Shown: positions 35,285 to 45,380 of the stretch, in pieces | Layout: the number at the start of each line of letters is the position of its first letter | How positions within the stretch are numbered: position 1 is the stretch's first letter | Assembly (NCBI RefSeq): GCF_026261605.1 | Contig: NZ_CP102486.1 | Span: forward strand, 3,906,001 to 3,970,000 | Reading direction: 5' to 3' | Length of the DNA stretch: 64,000 bases | Source: Dechloromonas sp. A34 | GTDB lineage: Bacteria > Pseudomonadota > Gammaproteobacteria > Burkholderiales > Rhodocyclaceae | Position numbers and translations under genes: made by a program | Notes under the pieces: generated by a model | Told to the model about the DNA's origin: nothing | Database searches by the model: none | Seen by the model: the letters and a program-made list of their open reading frames with translations, nothing else

Positions 35285-35410
35285 CTAGCGGGGAATGATC
35301 GGCACGGTATCCGAAGCGTGCTTCTTGACCTGTTTGGCGTGCTTCTTTTCCTTGGGGGAAAGAAGTGCATGTTTCTTTACTTCCTTGTTGCTCTTGGTCG
35401 TCTTGCCCAT
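35285..35410 (-). CDS. Lysine-rich 41-residue protein
   Basis: It starts at the ATG at 35410, with AAGGAGCAGATC upstream, an excellent ribosome site. The protein is very basic and carries the tetrapeptide KKHA three times (in VKKHALLSP, EKKHAKQ and VKKHASD). It has no signal peptide. It may bind nucleic acid or anions, or be a small stress protein. No family is recognised. Confidence 0.6.
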   Translation of the reverse strand: MGKTTKSNKEVKKHALLSPKEKKHAKQVKKHASDTVPIIPR

Positions 35411-35526
35411 GATCTGCTCCTTGGAGGAACCGGTAAACACCGGCATAAATTCAGTATAGGCCGATGTCGGACAATTAACCGGGTGACGAAAAATATGCCT
35501 TGCCAGGCTCCGGCAAGGCTCACGGC

Positions 35527-36258
35527 TTACTTCTCGGTCAGCGTCATCAGGATGTCGGCATACCAGGCGCAATTCAGGCCCAGCGCCTCATCCAGCTCAA
35601 GATCGCGTGAGCCGACATCGAGCCGCGCCGAATGCACGCCGAGCAACATCCAGGGCAGTTCACCGAGCTCCGGCGCCGGTTCGGTGACGCGCATGACGAC
35701 GGGCGCGCCGCTGGTGCCCCGGTGTGTGCGGGCATCGGTCAGGAAAAAGCCCTGGCCCTGGAAACGCATCCCGAAAGACGAGGCGATGATGGCGTGGCGA
35801 ACCACCGGCATGTGATGCACCGTGTCGTGAAACCCGAGCGGGAAGCCGACCACCAGCAGCGACGAACCAACCTCCACCTGATCGAAGCGGCCGAGCAGAT
35901 GGTGTGGCGTAAAAGCATGATAGACAGCAGTACTGGGCAGTGCGGCACGTTCGATCTCGAGCACGGCGACGTCGATATCCCCCGCGGTATCGAGACCATC
36001 GCGCCAGACCCCCTTGCCGTTGCGGTAGAGCGGCATCGAAAAGCCGGTGGAAATGGCAATATTGTCCGGATCGACGTGCAACTCGATCTCGATGCGATTC
36101 GGAAAGTGCTTGCTCGGCTCATCGAACATGACATGCCGACTGGTAACCAGAAATAGCCGCTCGCCGCGCTGGAAGAAAAACCCGCTGGCGTTGGTCAGAT
36201 GCCGCTTCTGATCGAAGGTCGAGATGCGGGCGGCGGTAAGCAGTATGGTTTCAATCAT
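35527..36258 (-). CDS. Trypsin-like serine protease domain protein
   Basis: 243 residues from the ATG at 36258. The catalytic residues are apparent: histidine in LVTSRHVMF, aspartate in GDIDVAVLEI and serine in HRGTSGAPVVM. There is no signal peptide and no PDZ domain, so it appears to be a cytosolic stand-alone S1-like fold. The substrate is unknown. Stand-alone proteins of this type are sometimes part of defence modules, but nothing next to it suggests one. Confidence 0.8.
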   Translation of the reverse strand: MIETILLTAARISTFDQKRHLTNASGFFFQRGERLFLVTSRHVMFDEPSKHFPNRIEIELHVDPDNIAISTGFSMPLYRNGKGVWRDGLDTAGDIDVAVLEIERAALPSTAVYHAFTPHHLLGRFDQVEVGSSLLVVGFPLGFHDTVHHMPVVRHAIIASSFGMRFQGQGFFLTDARTHRGTSGAPVVMRVTEPAPELGELPWMLLGVHSARLDVGSRDLELDEALGLNCAWYADILMTLTEK

Positions 36259-36416
36259 GGCGGGTTGCCCTCTTGTGAATCGGGCCGGATGGCCTCGGCC
36301 AGCGCAGTGTCGCCAATGCCGTTATGTTTTGAGAATAGCACCGATAATCCGCCGCGTCGGGCTTTCCCGGCGAGCCCGATAGCTGCCATCCAGACAGCTC
36401 CCGCTAAAATCTCCTC

Positions 36417-38620
36417 ATGACTTTCCTCCCGTCCATCCGCTGCCGGCTCGCCCTGCTGTTGCTCCTTCCCCTTCCCGCACTGGCCTTGCCCGGTTTCGCG
36501 GAGGTCAGAACCGCCTATGTGCCCTCGGAGGCAACGCTGCTGGCACGCGATGGCAAGACGCTACACAGCCTGCGGGTCGATCCGACGGTACGCCGTCTGG
36601 CCTGGACGCCGCTCGCCGGTATTGCCCCGGCCTTGCTGCGCGCAGTAATCGTTTCCGAAGACAAGCGCTTTCTCGAACATGACGGGGTGGACTGGCCGGC
36701 GGCCGGCAAGGCTGCATGGAACAATTTCTGGGGCAACAAGACGCGCGGGGCGAGCACGCTGACCATGCAACTGGCCGGGCTGATCGACGAGGACGGCCAG
36801 CGCCGGGGCCGGCGCAGTATCTTCGGCAAACTGACGCAGACCACCGCAGCGCTACGCCTGGAAGGCTTCTGGAGCAAACGTCAGATTCTCGAGTCCTATC
36901 TCAATCTGGTCAGCTTTCGCGGCGAGCTGCAGGGCGTCGGCGCGATGAGCCGCAAGCTGTTCGGCAAGTGGCCGCACGGCCTGGACGAGCGTGAAGCGGC
37001 GCTCGCTGCCGCCCTCCTCCGCTCGCCCAATGCGGCGCCGGCCGTCGTGGTCCGGCGCGCCTGCAACCTGTTGAAGGAAATGAACCGCCCCGGTGAGTGC
37101 GAGGGACTGGAAGGTTTTGCCGCCCAGGCGCTGAGTGGCGGACTGAACGCCGGCGAACGCGATGCCAGCGAACAACTGGCACCACACCTCGCCCGCAAGC
37201 TGCTCGGCCAGCCCGGGCAAGAGGTCCGCTCCAGCCTCGATGCCGATCTGCAGCGCTTCGCAACGGCCGCCTTGCGCCGCCATTTAGCGGCCCTGCGCCA
37301 GCAGAATGTCGAAGATGGGGCGCTGCTGGTCATCGACAACGCCAGCGGCGAAATCCTCGCCTGGGTCGGCTCGAGCGGCGATCTCTCCGATGCCGCCGAG
37401 GTCGATGGCGTGACCGCCCTGCGCCAGGCCGGCTCGACGCTGAAAGCCTTTCTCTACGCACAAGCCTTCGAGCGCCGCCAGCTGACCCCAGCCTCGCTGA
37501 TCGAGGACGCGCCGCTGACGCTCGATACCGGCAACGGCCTTTACGCCCCGCAGAATTACGAACCGCACTACCGCGGCTGGGTCTCGGCCCGCATGGCGCT
37601 GGCCGGCTCGCTCAACGTACCGGCGGTCAAGACGCTGGTCCGCCTGGGTCCGGATCGCTTTCACCAGCGCCTGCAGCAGACCGGCTTCGCCAGCCTCAAG
37701 GAAAGCGGCGAATGGTACGGCTACAGCCTGGCCCTCGGCTCGGCCGATATTTCACTGCTGATGCTGGCCAATGGCTACCGGACGCTGGCCAATGGCGGCC
37801 GGTGGTCGCCATTGCGCGTCACGGCGGCCCCGACGACGGCCTCGATACCCTGCCGGCGCGACGGCTGCGCCGGGGTTTTCACCGGCCAAGAGCACGCCGC
37901 CTACACCCCGCCCAGCGCCTTCTTGGTCGGCGACATCCTTGCCGACCGCACTGCCCGCGCCGCCACCTTCGGCCTCGAATCCTGGCTGGTCACGCCCTAC
38001 TGGGCCGCCGCCAAGACCGGGACCAGCAAGGACATGCGCGACAATTGGTGCGCCGGCTATTCGCGGCGCTATACAGTGGTGGTCTGGGTCGGCAATGCCG
38101 GTGGTAGCCCGATGCACGACGTATCCGGGGTTTCCGGTGCGGCACCGGTCTGGCGCGAGGTGATGGACTGGCTGCATCGCGGCGATGCAACGGCCGGCCG
38201 ACCCCGGGTCGAGAGCCGCCCGCCGCCCGCCCCGCCGGCCTCGTGCGCAGCACCATCCGCTTCGCGCCGCCACGCGAGCCGACCCGTAGCGAGTGGTTCG
38301 TCGCCGGCACCGAAATGCCGGTCGTTCGGGCTGCCGCCGCCCAGGCGCTGGCCCGTATCGCCTACCCGGCCGACGGCAGCGTCATCGCCCTCGACCCCGA
38401 CATCCCGCCACAGCGCCAGCGCGTCCCGCTCCGCCTCTCGGCACCGGCGGCGCCAGGCTGGATCTGGCGGATGGACGGAAAATCGCTCGGCAATGCCAAC
38501 GTCAATACCCGTTGGCTACCGCAACCGGGCCGCCATCAACTGTCTCTGGAAAATGGCGCGGGCCGGACCATCGATGCCGTTGTCCTTGAAGTGCGAGCCC
38601 TGAAGGGACGGGCGAAATAG
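36417..38620 (+). CDS. pbpC: Penicillin-binding protein 1C, frameshifted near the C-terminus as sequenced
   Basis: It starts at the ATG at 36417 with a signal/anchor. The transglycosylase domain includes VSEDKRFLEHDGVDW and RGASTLTMQLAG. The transpeptidase domain has the SxxK box STLK, the SLN box in GSLNVPA and the KTGTSKD box. After ESRPPPAPPA the frame becomes meaningless. The next frame, entered near 38230-38237 after a C-run, continues with VRSTIRFAPPREPTRSEWF and the BiPBP_C domain to the stop at 38620. One lost base explains this, and repair gives about 734 residues. PbpC makes peptidoglycan glycan strands; its partner in E. coli is the macroglobulin YfhM. Confidence 0.87.
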
Positions 38621-38696
38621 CGGGATTGCCAGCCCGTCATAAAGGAGTAGATTGAGCTAATACAATAATCAAAGCTCCAATGAAGGGAGGATCATC

Positions 38697-40352
38697 ATGT
38701 CGAACATGAGCATCCGTGGGCGGCTGATCGGGCTTGTCGCATTTCTTGCCCTTGCCTTGATCGTGACCGGCAGTATCAGCGTCTATATCGCCCGCAGCGC
38801 CGAAACCGAAATCGAATCCATCTACAAGCACGAGGCCATCCCGATGCGGGAACTGGCCCGGATTCGCCGTCTGGTCGTCGAAAACAGCGGCCAGATATTC
38901 CGCGCCATGCAGCACAACCCGTCCTTCGACTACGCCAAGCTGCATGACCATCCGGTCACCCTGCACCTCGACGTGATCGAGAAGAACCTGAAATGGATGG
39001 ACGAGACCTTCGTCTCACTGAAAGCCAATCTGCTGCCGGCTAGCGAGGAACTGAAGCTGATTCAGGAATTCGAGCCGCTGTATGCCAAGTATGTCGGCGA
39101 AGTCGTCCGGCCAACCTTGAAGGCACTACTCGACGGCGACTACTCGGCTGCTACCGTCGCGCACTTCCTCAAGGCGAACGGCCAGTTCGAAGCCAAGATG
39201 AACCCGATGATGCGCAGCGTTGCCGAAGCGCAAGAAAAGGCGGTCAGGACCAGCTACGAAACCTCGACCGCCGAGAACCGGCGATTCATCTGGGCATCCC
39301 TGATCACGCTCGCTACCGGCCTGCTGCTCGGACTGCTAATCGCCGCCTATACCATCCGCTCGATCACGGTGCCGCTGGGCGAGATGGCGAAGCTGATCAT
39401 CCGCACCGCCCGCGACAAGGATTTCACCGGCAGCATCCCGATCCGCAGCCGGGACGAAGTCGGGCTGACGGCCGAAGCCTTCAACGATCTGCTGAAGACA
39501 TTGCAGCAGAGTCTGGCCGAGGTACGCCAGGAAATCGTCCAGGTCGACGAGGCGACATCGACCCTCGCCCAGGCTTCCACCCAGGCGGCACAAGCCTCGG
39601 CCGAAACCAGCGAGTCTTCGTCGTCGATGGCGGCCTCGCTCGAACAACTCTCGGTCAGCATCACCTCGGTTTCCGACCACACCCGCGAGGCGCTCGCCTT
39701 GGCCAATCTGGCCGGCGAACACTCCGAAACCGGCGGCACCGTGATCGGCAACGCCGTCTCGGCCATGGCCGACATCGCGGTCGAGGTCAAGGGCGTCGGC
39801 GCGACAATCACCGAACTCGGCGAACACTCCGAGCGCATTTCATCGGTGGTCCAGGTGATCAAGGACGTCGCCGACCAGACCAACCTGCTCGCGCTGAATG
39901 CGGCCATCGAGGCTGCCCGCGCCGGCGAACAGGGCCGCGGTTTCGCGGTGGTCGCCGACGAAGTGCGCAAACTGGCCGAACGGACCACCAAGGCGACCGG
40001 CGAGATCGCCGGCATGATCGCGGATATCCAGAGCCGTTCGAAGAGCGCCGTAGTGGCCATGGAAAACACCATCGGCCACCTCGAAAGCGGCACCGAACTG
40101 GCAACTCGGGCCGGGGAAGCAATCGCGGCAATTCGCAGCGCCAACAGCGAGGTTCAGCGCGTTTTCGCCGATATCAACGAGGCCATGCACGAACAGGGCG
40201 CCGCCAGCTACGACATCGCCCAGAAGGTCGAGCGCGTAGCCCAGGCATCAGAACAAAGCAGCACCAGCGTCGGCGTTTCGGCCACCGAGGCGGACAATAT
40301 CCGCAGCCTGACCAACCGCATGCGGGCCAACGTCGAACGCTTCAAGACCTAG
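38697..40352 (+). CDS. Methyl-accepting chemotaxis protein
   Basis: 551 residues from the ATG at 38697, with GGGAGG upstream. A transmembrane helix (about 11-33) is followed by a four-helix-bundle periplasmic sensor (about 34-195) and a second helix (about 200-220). A HAMP domain with [14 protein letters not shown] comes next, then the signalling domain with the hairpin [20 protein letters not shown]. No C-terminal CheR-binding pentapeptide is seen. The ligand is unknown. Confidence 0.95.
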   Translation: MSNMSIRGRLIGLVAFLALALIVTGSISVYIARSAETEIESIYKHEAIPMRELARIRRLVVENSGQIFRAMQHNPSFDYAKLHDHPVTLHLDVIEKNLKWMDETFVSLKANLLPASEELKLIQEFEPLYAKYVGEVVRPTLKALLDGDYSAATVAHFLKANGQFEAKMNPMMRSVAEAQEKAVRTSYETSTAENRRFIWASLITLATGLLLGLLIAAYTIRSITVPLGEMAKLIIRTARDKDFTGSIPIRSRDEVGLTAEAFNDLLKTLQQSLAEVRQEIVQVDEATSTLAQASTQAAQASAETSESSSSMAASLEQLSVSITSVSDHTREALALANLAGEHSETGGTVIGNAVSAMADIAVEVKGVGATITELGEHSERISSVVQVIKDVADQTNLLALNAAIEAARAGEQGRGFAVVADEVRKLAERTTKATGEIAGMIADIQSRSKSAVVAMENTIGHLESGTELATRAGEAIAAIRSANSEVQRVFADINEAMHEQGAASYDIAQKVERVAQASEQSSTSVGVSATEADNIRSLTNRMRANVERFKT

Positions 40353-40408
40353 CGCCCGAGCGTCATCAAGGCGGCCACGCGCTGGTCGCCTTGTGGCAAA
40401 CTCCCGCC

Positions 40409-41100
40409 ATGCACGCGCTCCCTCATCTCGCCACGGCCGACTGGCTGGCACTGGCCGCCTTCTTCATCTGCTGGGCCGGTTACGCCTGGTTCTCCGAGCA
40501 CAGCCGCTGGGGTGATCGCGGCCTGGTACGGACCAGCCAGGGCTATCGCCTGGAATGGGCGCGGCGCATGCTGGAACGCGATATCCGCGTCGCCGACTCG
40601 ACGCTGATCGGCAACCTGATGACCAGTGTTTCCTTCTACGCCAACACCACGATCTACATCATCGCCGGCCTGGTCGCCGCGCTCGGCGCTTCCGACAAGC
40701 TGCTCAGCGTCACCGCCGAACTGCCCTTCGGCGGCGTCGGCAACCGCGAGTTGCTGGAAATCAAGCTGATGCTGGTGCTCGCCTCCTTCGTTTTCGCCTA
40801 TTTCAAATTCACCTGGTCGCTACGCCAGTTCAACCTGGTTTCCATCCTGGTCGGCGCCGCCCCGAACACAAGGCTGGACAGGCCGCCGACGAAACCTACG
40901 CCCGCCGTGTGGCCGGCGCCAACAGCCTGGCCGGCGACGATTTCAATCGTGGCATCCGCGCCTACTACTTCGGCCTCGCCGCCTCGGGCTGGCTGCTGCA
41001 TCCGGCCATGCTCGGCGGTCTGGCGATCACCGTATTGATCGTGCTCTACCGCCGCGATTTCCGTTCGCCGGCGCTGGCCCTGCTACGCGGCGACGCCTGA
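40409..41100 (+). CDS. DUF599 membrane protein, frameshifted as sequenced
   Basis: It starts at the ATG at 40409. The N-terminal part has a membrane helix (ADWLALAAFFICWAGYAWF) and RRMLERDIRVADSTLIGNLM, typical of DUF599. At the CCCC run at 40860-40863 the frame shifts. The neighbouring frame then supplies EHKAGQAADETYARRVAGAN and two more hydrophobic segments to the TGA at 41100. Restoring one C gives about 230 residues, the usual family length. Function is unknown. The rarD start lies five bases downstream, so the two are probably co-transcribed. Confidence 0.8.
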
Positions 41101-41105
41101 GTCGG

Positions 41106-41993
41106 ATGAACGCCCGCAACCCGCTGGCCGGCATCGCCTTCGGCCTGCTCGCCTACGGCATCTGGGGCTTCTTCCCGCTCTTCTTCCGCCAGCTTTCGCA
41201 TCTCTCGCCAATGGACGTGCTGTCCAACCGCGCCGTCTGGGCCTTCGTCTTCGTCGCCCTGCTGCTCACGGCGCGCCGCAACTGGGGCAAGGTGCTGGCG
41301 GTGTTCCGGACGCCGCGCCAGTTCGCCATGCTCGCCCTCGCCGCGCTGCTGGTCGGCAGTAACTGGCTGATGTTTCTGTGGGCGGTGGCCAACCAGCAGG
41401 TGGTCGCCTCCAGCCTCGGTTATTTCCTGACGCCGCTGATCAATGTGCTGCTCGGCCTGGTCGTCCTGAAGGAACGCCTGAACCGCCTGGAATGGATTTC
41501 CGTCGCATTCGCGGTCGCCGCCATTGGCAATGAGGTCATCGCCCTCGGCGGCCTGCCCTGGGTCTCGCTGTTCCTCGCCGCCACCTTCGGCACCTACGGC
41601 CTGGTCCGCAAGCAGGTGCCGGTCGACGCCCTGTCCGGTCTGTGGCTGGAAACCCTGGCCATGCTGCCGGTCTGTGCGATTTACGCGCTGTGGATGGCGC
41701 AGACCGGCCACCAGGTATTTGCCGCCCACGACCTGACGACCGCCGCCCTGCTGGTCGGCGCTGGCATCATCACCGCCGTGCCGCTGATGGCCTTTGCCGC
41801 GGCTACCCAGCGCCTCGACCTGGCGACCGTCGGCATGCTGATGTACATCAACCCGACCCTGCAGTTCGCGACGGCGGTATGGATTTTCGGCGAACCGCTA
41901 CAGACGGTCCGTCTGGTCAGTTTCGCGCTGATCTGGAGCGGCCTGTTCGTCTTCAGCTGGAGCGCCTGGCGCAAATACCGAAAACCAGCCTGA
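41106..41993 (+). CDS. rarD: RarD family permease (EamA superfamily)
   Basis: 295 residues from the ATG at 41106. It has ten hydrophobic segments and RarD hallmarks such as AYGIWGFFPLFFRQL and ANQQVVASSLGYFLTPLIN. RarD proteins are inner-membrane drug/metabolite-type transporters, associated with chloramphenicol sensitivity in Pseudomonas; the physiological substrate is unclear. It follows the DUF599 gene by five bases. Confidence 0.92.
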   Translation: MNARNPLAGIAFGLLAYGIWGFFPLFFRQLSHLSPMDVLSNRAVWAFVFVALLLTARRNWGKVLAVFRTPRQFAMLALAALLVGSNWLMFLWAVANQQVVASSLGYFLTPLINVLLGLVVLKERLNRLEWISVAFAVAAIGNEVIALGGLPWVSLFLAATFGTYGLVRKQVPVDALSGLWLETLAMLPVCAIYALWMAQTGHQVFAAHDLTTAALLVGAGIITAVPLMAFAAATQRLDLATVGMLMYINPTLQFATAVWIFGEPLQTVRLVSFALIWSGLFVFSWSAWRKYRKPA

Positions 41994-42092
41994 CGGCACA
42001 GTCACGGGCCGTGATGAAAAATGTCAATGCTATAAATTTGGCATTTTTCGGAGTTACAATCCGCGACACTGGACATTTCAGGGACATTCGTC

Positions 42093-43226
42093 ATGCGCTT
42101 CTTGACGCACAGCCTCATCGCCGCCGCGGCAATCGTCGCCGCCATCTCCGCCCAGGCCGAGAACGGCGTTAGCGAACACAGCATCCGGATCGGGCAGTCG
42201 GCCGCCCTCTCCGGCCCGGCCCAGGGGCTCGGTCAGGAAATGCGCAGCGGCGCCAAGCTGTATTTCGACCAGATCAATGCCAGCGGCGGCATCCATGGCC
42301 GGAAAATCGAACTTGAATCGCTCGACGATGGCTACGAGCCGGACCAAGCCACCGCCAACACCAAGAAACTGATCAATGACAGCAAGGTCTTCGCGCTGTT
42401 CGGCTATGTCGGCACCCCAACCAGTCAGGCCGTACTGCCGCTGGTCAATGAGGCGCACATTCCCTACATCGGCGCCTTCACCGGTGCCCAACTGCTGCGC
42501 GAGCCATTCAATCGCAACGTTTTCAACGTCCGCGCCAGCTATTTCGACGAAACCGAAAAAATCGCCGAGCAACTGACCACCGTCGGCGTCAAGAAAATTG
42601 CCGTGCTCTACCAGAACGATGCCTACGGCAAGGCCGGCCTGGCCGGTATGGAAAAAGCGCTGGCCAAACGCCAGTTGAAACCGGCAGCCACCGCCACTAT
42701 CGAGCGCAACAGCACCGATGTCGAGGCCGCCGCCAAGACCATTCATGCCGCCCAACCCGACGCCGTCCTCGTCGTCAGCGCCTACAAATCGGTGGCCGCC
42801 GTCGTCCTCGCCCTGAAGAAGCTGGGCAATGCCGCCGCCATCCACAATCTGTCCTTCGTCGGCAGTGTGCCGCTGGCCAAGGAACTCGGCAGCAGCGGCA
42901 TCGGCGTGCATATCGCCCAGGTCGTTCCCTTTCCGTGGAGCGGCACCCTTCAGGTTTCCCGCGACTATCAGAGTCTGGTCAAGAAGGCCGGGCGTGACAA
43001 CTACTCCTTTACCGAACTCGAGGGCTTTATCGCCGCCCGCGTTCTTGGCGAAGGCCTGCGCCGGGCCGGCCGCGATCTGACCCGCGACAAGCTGGTAAGT
43101 GCCCTGGAAAGCATGAACAAGGTCGATATCGGCGGCTTTCCGATCAATTTTTCATCGGCCAATCACAACGGTTCGAACTTTGTCGACCTGACCATCATCG
43201 GCAGCAACGGCAAGTTTCTGCACTGA
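42093..43226 (+). CDS. ABC-type branched-chain amino acid-like binding protein
   Basis: 377 residues from the ATG at 42093, with a signal peptide (MRFLTHSLIAAAAIVAAISA, cleavage AQA-EN). Two periplasmic-binding lobes of the Peripla_BP_6 class include SIRIGQSAALSGPAQGLGQE and INASGGIHGRKIELES. There is no permease or ATPase gene nearby, so it may work with a distant transporter or as a stand-alone sensor. The ligand is unknown. Confidence 0.9.
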   Translation: MRFLTHSLIAAAAIVAAISAQAENGVSEHSIRIGQSAALSGPAQGLGQEMRSGAKLYFDQINASGGIHGRKIELESLDDGYEPDQATANTKKLINDSKVFALFGYVGTPTSQAVLPLVNEAHIPYIGAFTGAQLLREPFNRNVFNVRASYFDETEKIAEQLTTVGVKKIAVLYQNDAYGKAGLAGMEKALAKRQLKPAATATIERNSTDVEAAAKTIHAAQPDAVLVVSAYKSVAAVVLALKKLGNAAAIHNLSFVGSVPLAKELGSSGIGVHIAQVVPFPWSGTLQVSRDYQSLVKKAGRDNYSFTELEGFIAARVLGEGLRRAGRDLTRDKLVSALESMNKVDIGGFPINFSSANHNGSNFVDLTIIGSNGKFLH

Positions 43227-43285
43227 GTGCCGGCGAGATCCGGCCGTCCACGGCGAACCGCCAGCATTCCGGTATAGTCCGGGCG

Positions 43286-44629
43286 ATGTCCCGGCTGCTC
43301 ATCTACACCATCGTTTTCATCGAAGGCTTCTGTTCGCTCGGCGCCGAAGTCATCGCGCTGCGCCGGCTGGTACCGCACATCGGCAGTTCCATCGTCGTCA
43401 CCGCCCCGACCATCGGCTTCTTTCTGCTCGCGCTGGCCCTCGGCTATGCCTCCGGCGCCAAGGTGGCCGCCCACTACGCCAGCGTCGTCGCCCGCAACTT
43501 CCTGATCGCCGCCGCGCTGGCCGGCCTCGGACTGGCAGGCATTACCGTGGACTGGCTGTTCCTCCACCTGCAGCCGGTGCTGATCGCCTATCTCGTCTTC
43601 ATCGGCACCATCCTCTGCCCGCTCGCCTGGCTACTCGGCCAGACGGTGCCGATCCTGACCAACCTGATCAAGCACGAGCGTACCGGCGAGGCGAGCGGCA
43701 TGGCGCTCTACTGGTCGACGCTGGGCTCCTTCCTCGGTTCGCTCTCGCTGTCGCTGCTCGTCATGCAGTGGCTGGGCGTCTCGGCCGCCGTCTTCACATG
43801 CGCCCTGGGGCTGGCCTTCGGCACCCTGTTGCTCGCCCGGCGCGATGCCAGGATCATCTTCTTTTCGTTGGCGACCGTCGCGCTCGCCGCCGGCCTCAAT
43901 CTGCGCCACGAGGTAACCGCCGACACCGCCTACGCCGAATATATCGTCGGTGACGTCGACCTGCCCGGCCAGAACGACCCGCGCGCCTTCTGGGTCAACA
44001 AATCGACCGCCTCGCTGATCGATGATTCCGAACCGCCCAACTACACGCGCTACATCAACCATTTGCGGCAAATCCTGCTCGACGATCTGGGCTTCAAGGA
44101 CCGGGAAATCCTCGTCCTCGGCGCCGGCGGCTTCACGCTGTCCCACCGGGAACCGCTGAATCGCTACACCTATGTCGATATCGATCCGGCGATCAAGGCA
44201 ATTGCCGAAAAACACTTCCTGCGCGAAGCGGCACTGGGCGAATTTATAGCCGACGACGCGCGGCGCTTCGTGGCGACCAGCGAGCGCCGCTTCGATGCCG
44301 TGGTGGTCGATGTCTACAGCTCGCACACCTCGATTCCCAGCCACCTGGTGACCCGCGAATTCTGGGCCGGCACCCGCCGCGTGCTGAAGCCGGACGGAGT
44401 ACTGCTCGCCAACCTGATCCTCGACGGCAAGCTGGAAACCCCCTACGCCCGCAACCTGCTGGCCACCATCGACAGCGTCTACGGGCGCTGCGCGGTCGAT
44501 GTTCTGCACAAGGCAAAAGCGCTGGCCAATGTCGAAGTCAGCTGTTTCGCCAGCAGTCGGCCGGCTGCAACCGGCATATACGTCGATGAAAAGAACCGGG
44601 CCGACCTCGATCTGGCCCGTTCGCGCTAG
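43286..44629 (+). CDS. Membrane-fused spermidine-synthase-like protein
   Basis: 447 residues from the ATG at 43286. Seven or so hydrophobic segments fill the N-terminal half (YTIVFIEGFCSLGAEVIALR first). The C-terminal half is a spermidine-synthase-like Rossmann domain with ILVLGAGGFTLSHRE, the acidic YVDIDPAIK and VVVDVYSSHTSIPSHLVTREF. It is smaller than the 739-residue paralogue at 16621-18840 but has the same domain order. Enzymatic activity is unproven. It converges on the TetR gene with a 4-base overlap. Confidence 0.83.
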   Translation: MSRLLIYTIVFIEGFCSLGAEVIALRRLVPHIGSSIVVTAPTIGFFLLALALGYASGAKVAAHYASVVARNFLIAAALAGLGLAGITVDWLFLHLQPVLIAYLVFIGTILCPLAWLLGQTVPILTNLIKHERTGEASGMALYWSTLGSFLGSLSLSLLVMQWLGVSAAVFTCALGLAFGTLLLARRDARIIFFSLATVALAAGLNLRHEVTADTAYAEYIVGDVDLPGQNDPRAFWVNKSTASLIDDSEPPNYTRYINHLRQILLDDLGFKDREILVLGAGGFTLSHREPLNRYTYVDIDPAIKAIAEKHFLREAALGEFIADDARRFVATSERRFDAVVVDVYSSHTSIPSHLVTREFWAGTRRVLKPDGVLLANLILDGKLETPYARNLLATIDSVYGRCAVDVLHKAKALANVEVSCFASSRPAATGIYVDEKNRADLDLARSR

Positions 44630-45246
44630 CCTTTCCGGCGCAGCGCCATGTGCGCTGTAATCATGGCCGGAATCTGCTGATCGAGTTCCGAGCCTTTTTG
44701 GCAACCGAGCATCAGGTGCAACAGGCCGCTGGTGAAAGCCCAGGTGTCGCGTGCCGTCGCCAGCGGGTCGAGGCCCGGGCGCAAATGGCCACCGTCTCCG
44801 GCCCGTCGGTACATACGCTCGATCTTTTCGAGAAACACGAAGGCCGGACGACCGACCTCGTCCTGGATGCTGGCGAATTCATCGACGTATTCGCAGCGTG
44901 AAATCATGATTTCGAAGACTTCGCGCACGATGGAACTATCCTCGAGAACACGGAAAAACTCCTTCAGCGAAGCCTCGATGGCATCGAGCGGATTGGCGAA
45001 GGAATCCGAAAACAGAATGGCGTCAGTGCGCTCCACCATGGGGGCAAAGACGTCGGCGCGCATGGCAAGGAAAATTTCCGCCTTGTCCTGAAAGTGCCAA
45101 TAGACCGCCCCCCGCGTCACGCCGGCGGCCTTGGCGATCTTCTCGCAGGTCGAGCGGCTGACGCCGTGCTGGTGGAAGACCTGACGTGCCGATTCAATGA
45201 TGTCCTTGCGGGTCTTTTCCGCTTCTTCCTTGGTTTTTCTGACCAT
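44626..45246 (-). CDS. acrR: TetR/AcrR family repressor of the RND pump
   Basis: 206 residues from the ATG at 45246 (MVRKTKEEAEKTRKDIIESA). The N-terminal helix-turn-helix contains STCEKIAKAAGVTRGAVYWHF, very similar to AcrR/TtgR-type regulators, and the C-terminal ligand-binding domain is of the AcrR class. It is divergent from acrA, with an AcrR-like 24-bp operator in the shared spacer. It probably represses the pump until a drug or metabolite binds. Confidence 0.9.
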   Translation of the reverse strand: MVRKTKEEAEKTRKDIIESARQVFHQHGVSRSTCEKIAKAAGVTRGAVYWHFQDKAEIFLAMRADVFAPMVERTDAILFSDSFANPLDAIEASLKEFFRVLEDSSIVREVFEIMISRCEYVDEFASIQDEVGRPAFVFLEKIERMYRRAGDGGHLRPGLDPLATARDTWAFTSGLLHLMLGCQKGSELDQQIPAMITAHMALRRKG

Positions 45247-45322
45247 TCTCTCTCTCCCGGCCGGCACTTTTTCTACCTAGCCGTTGTCATTATCAAGCCA
45301 TCAACACGGCGGCTCAAAACAA

Positions 45323-45350
45323 TTTACATACATCCGTGTTTGTATATAAT
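45323..45350 (+). promoter_or_regulatory. acrA promoter with embedded AcrR-type operator
   Basis: A -35 TTTACA (45323-45328) and a -10 TATAAT (45345-45350) are separated by 16 bp. The 24 bp at 45325-45348 form an imperfect palindrome with arms TACATACAT and TTGTATATA (7/9 matched). This is the same length and arm sequence as the well-known E. coli acrAB operator, as I recall it. Repressor binding here would directly block RNA polymerase. Confidence 0.8.
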
Positions 45351-45380
45351 AGCCGAAAAATTGCCTATTAGGAGCCCCCA

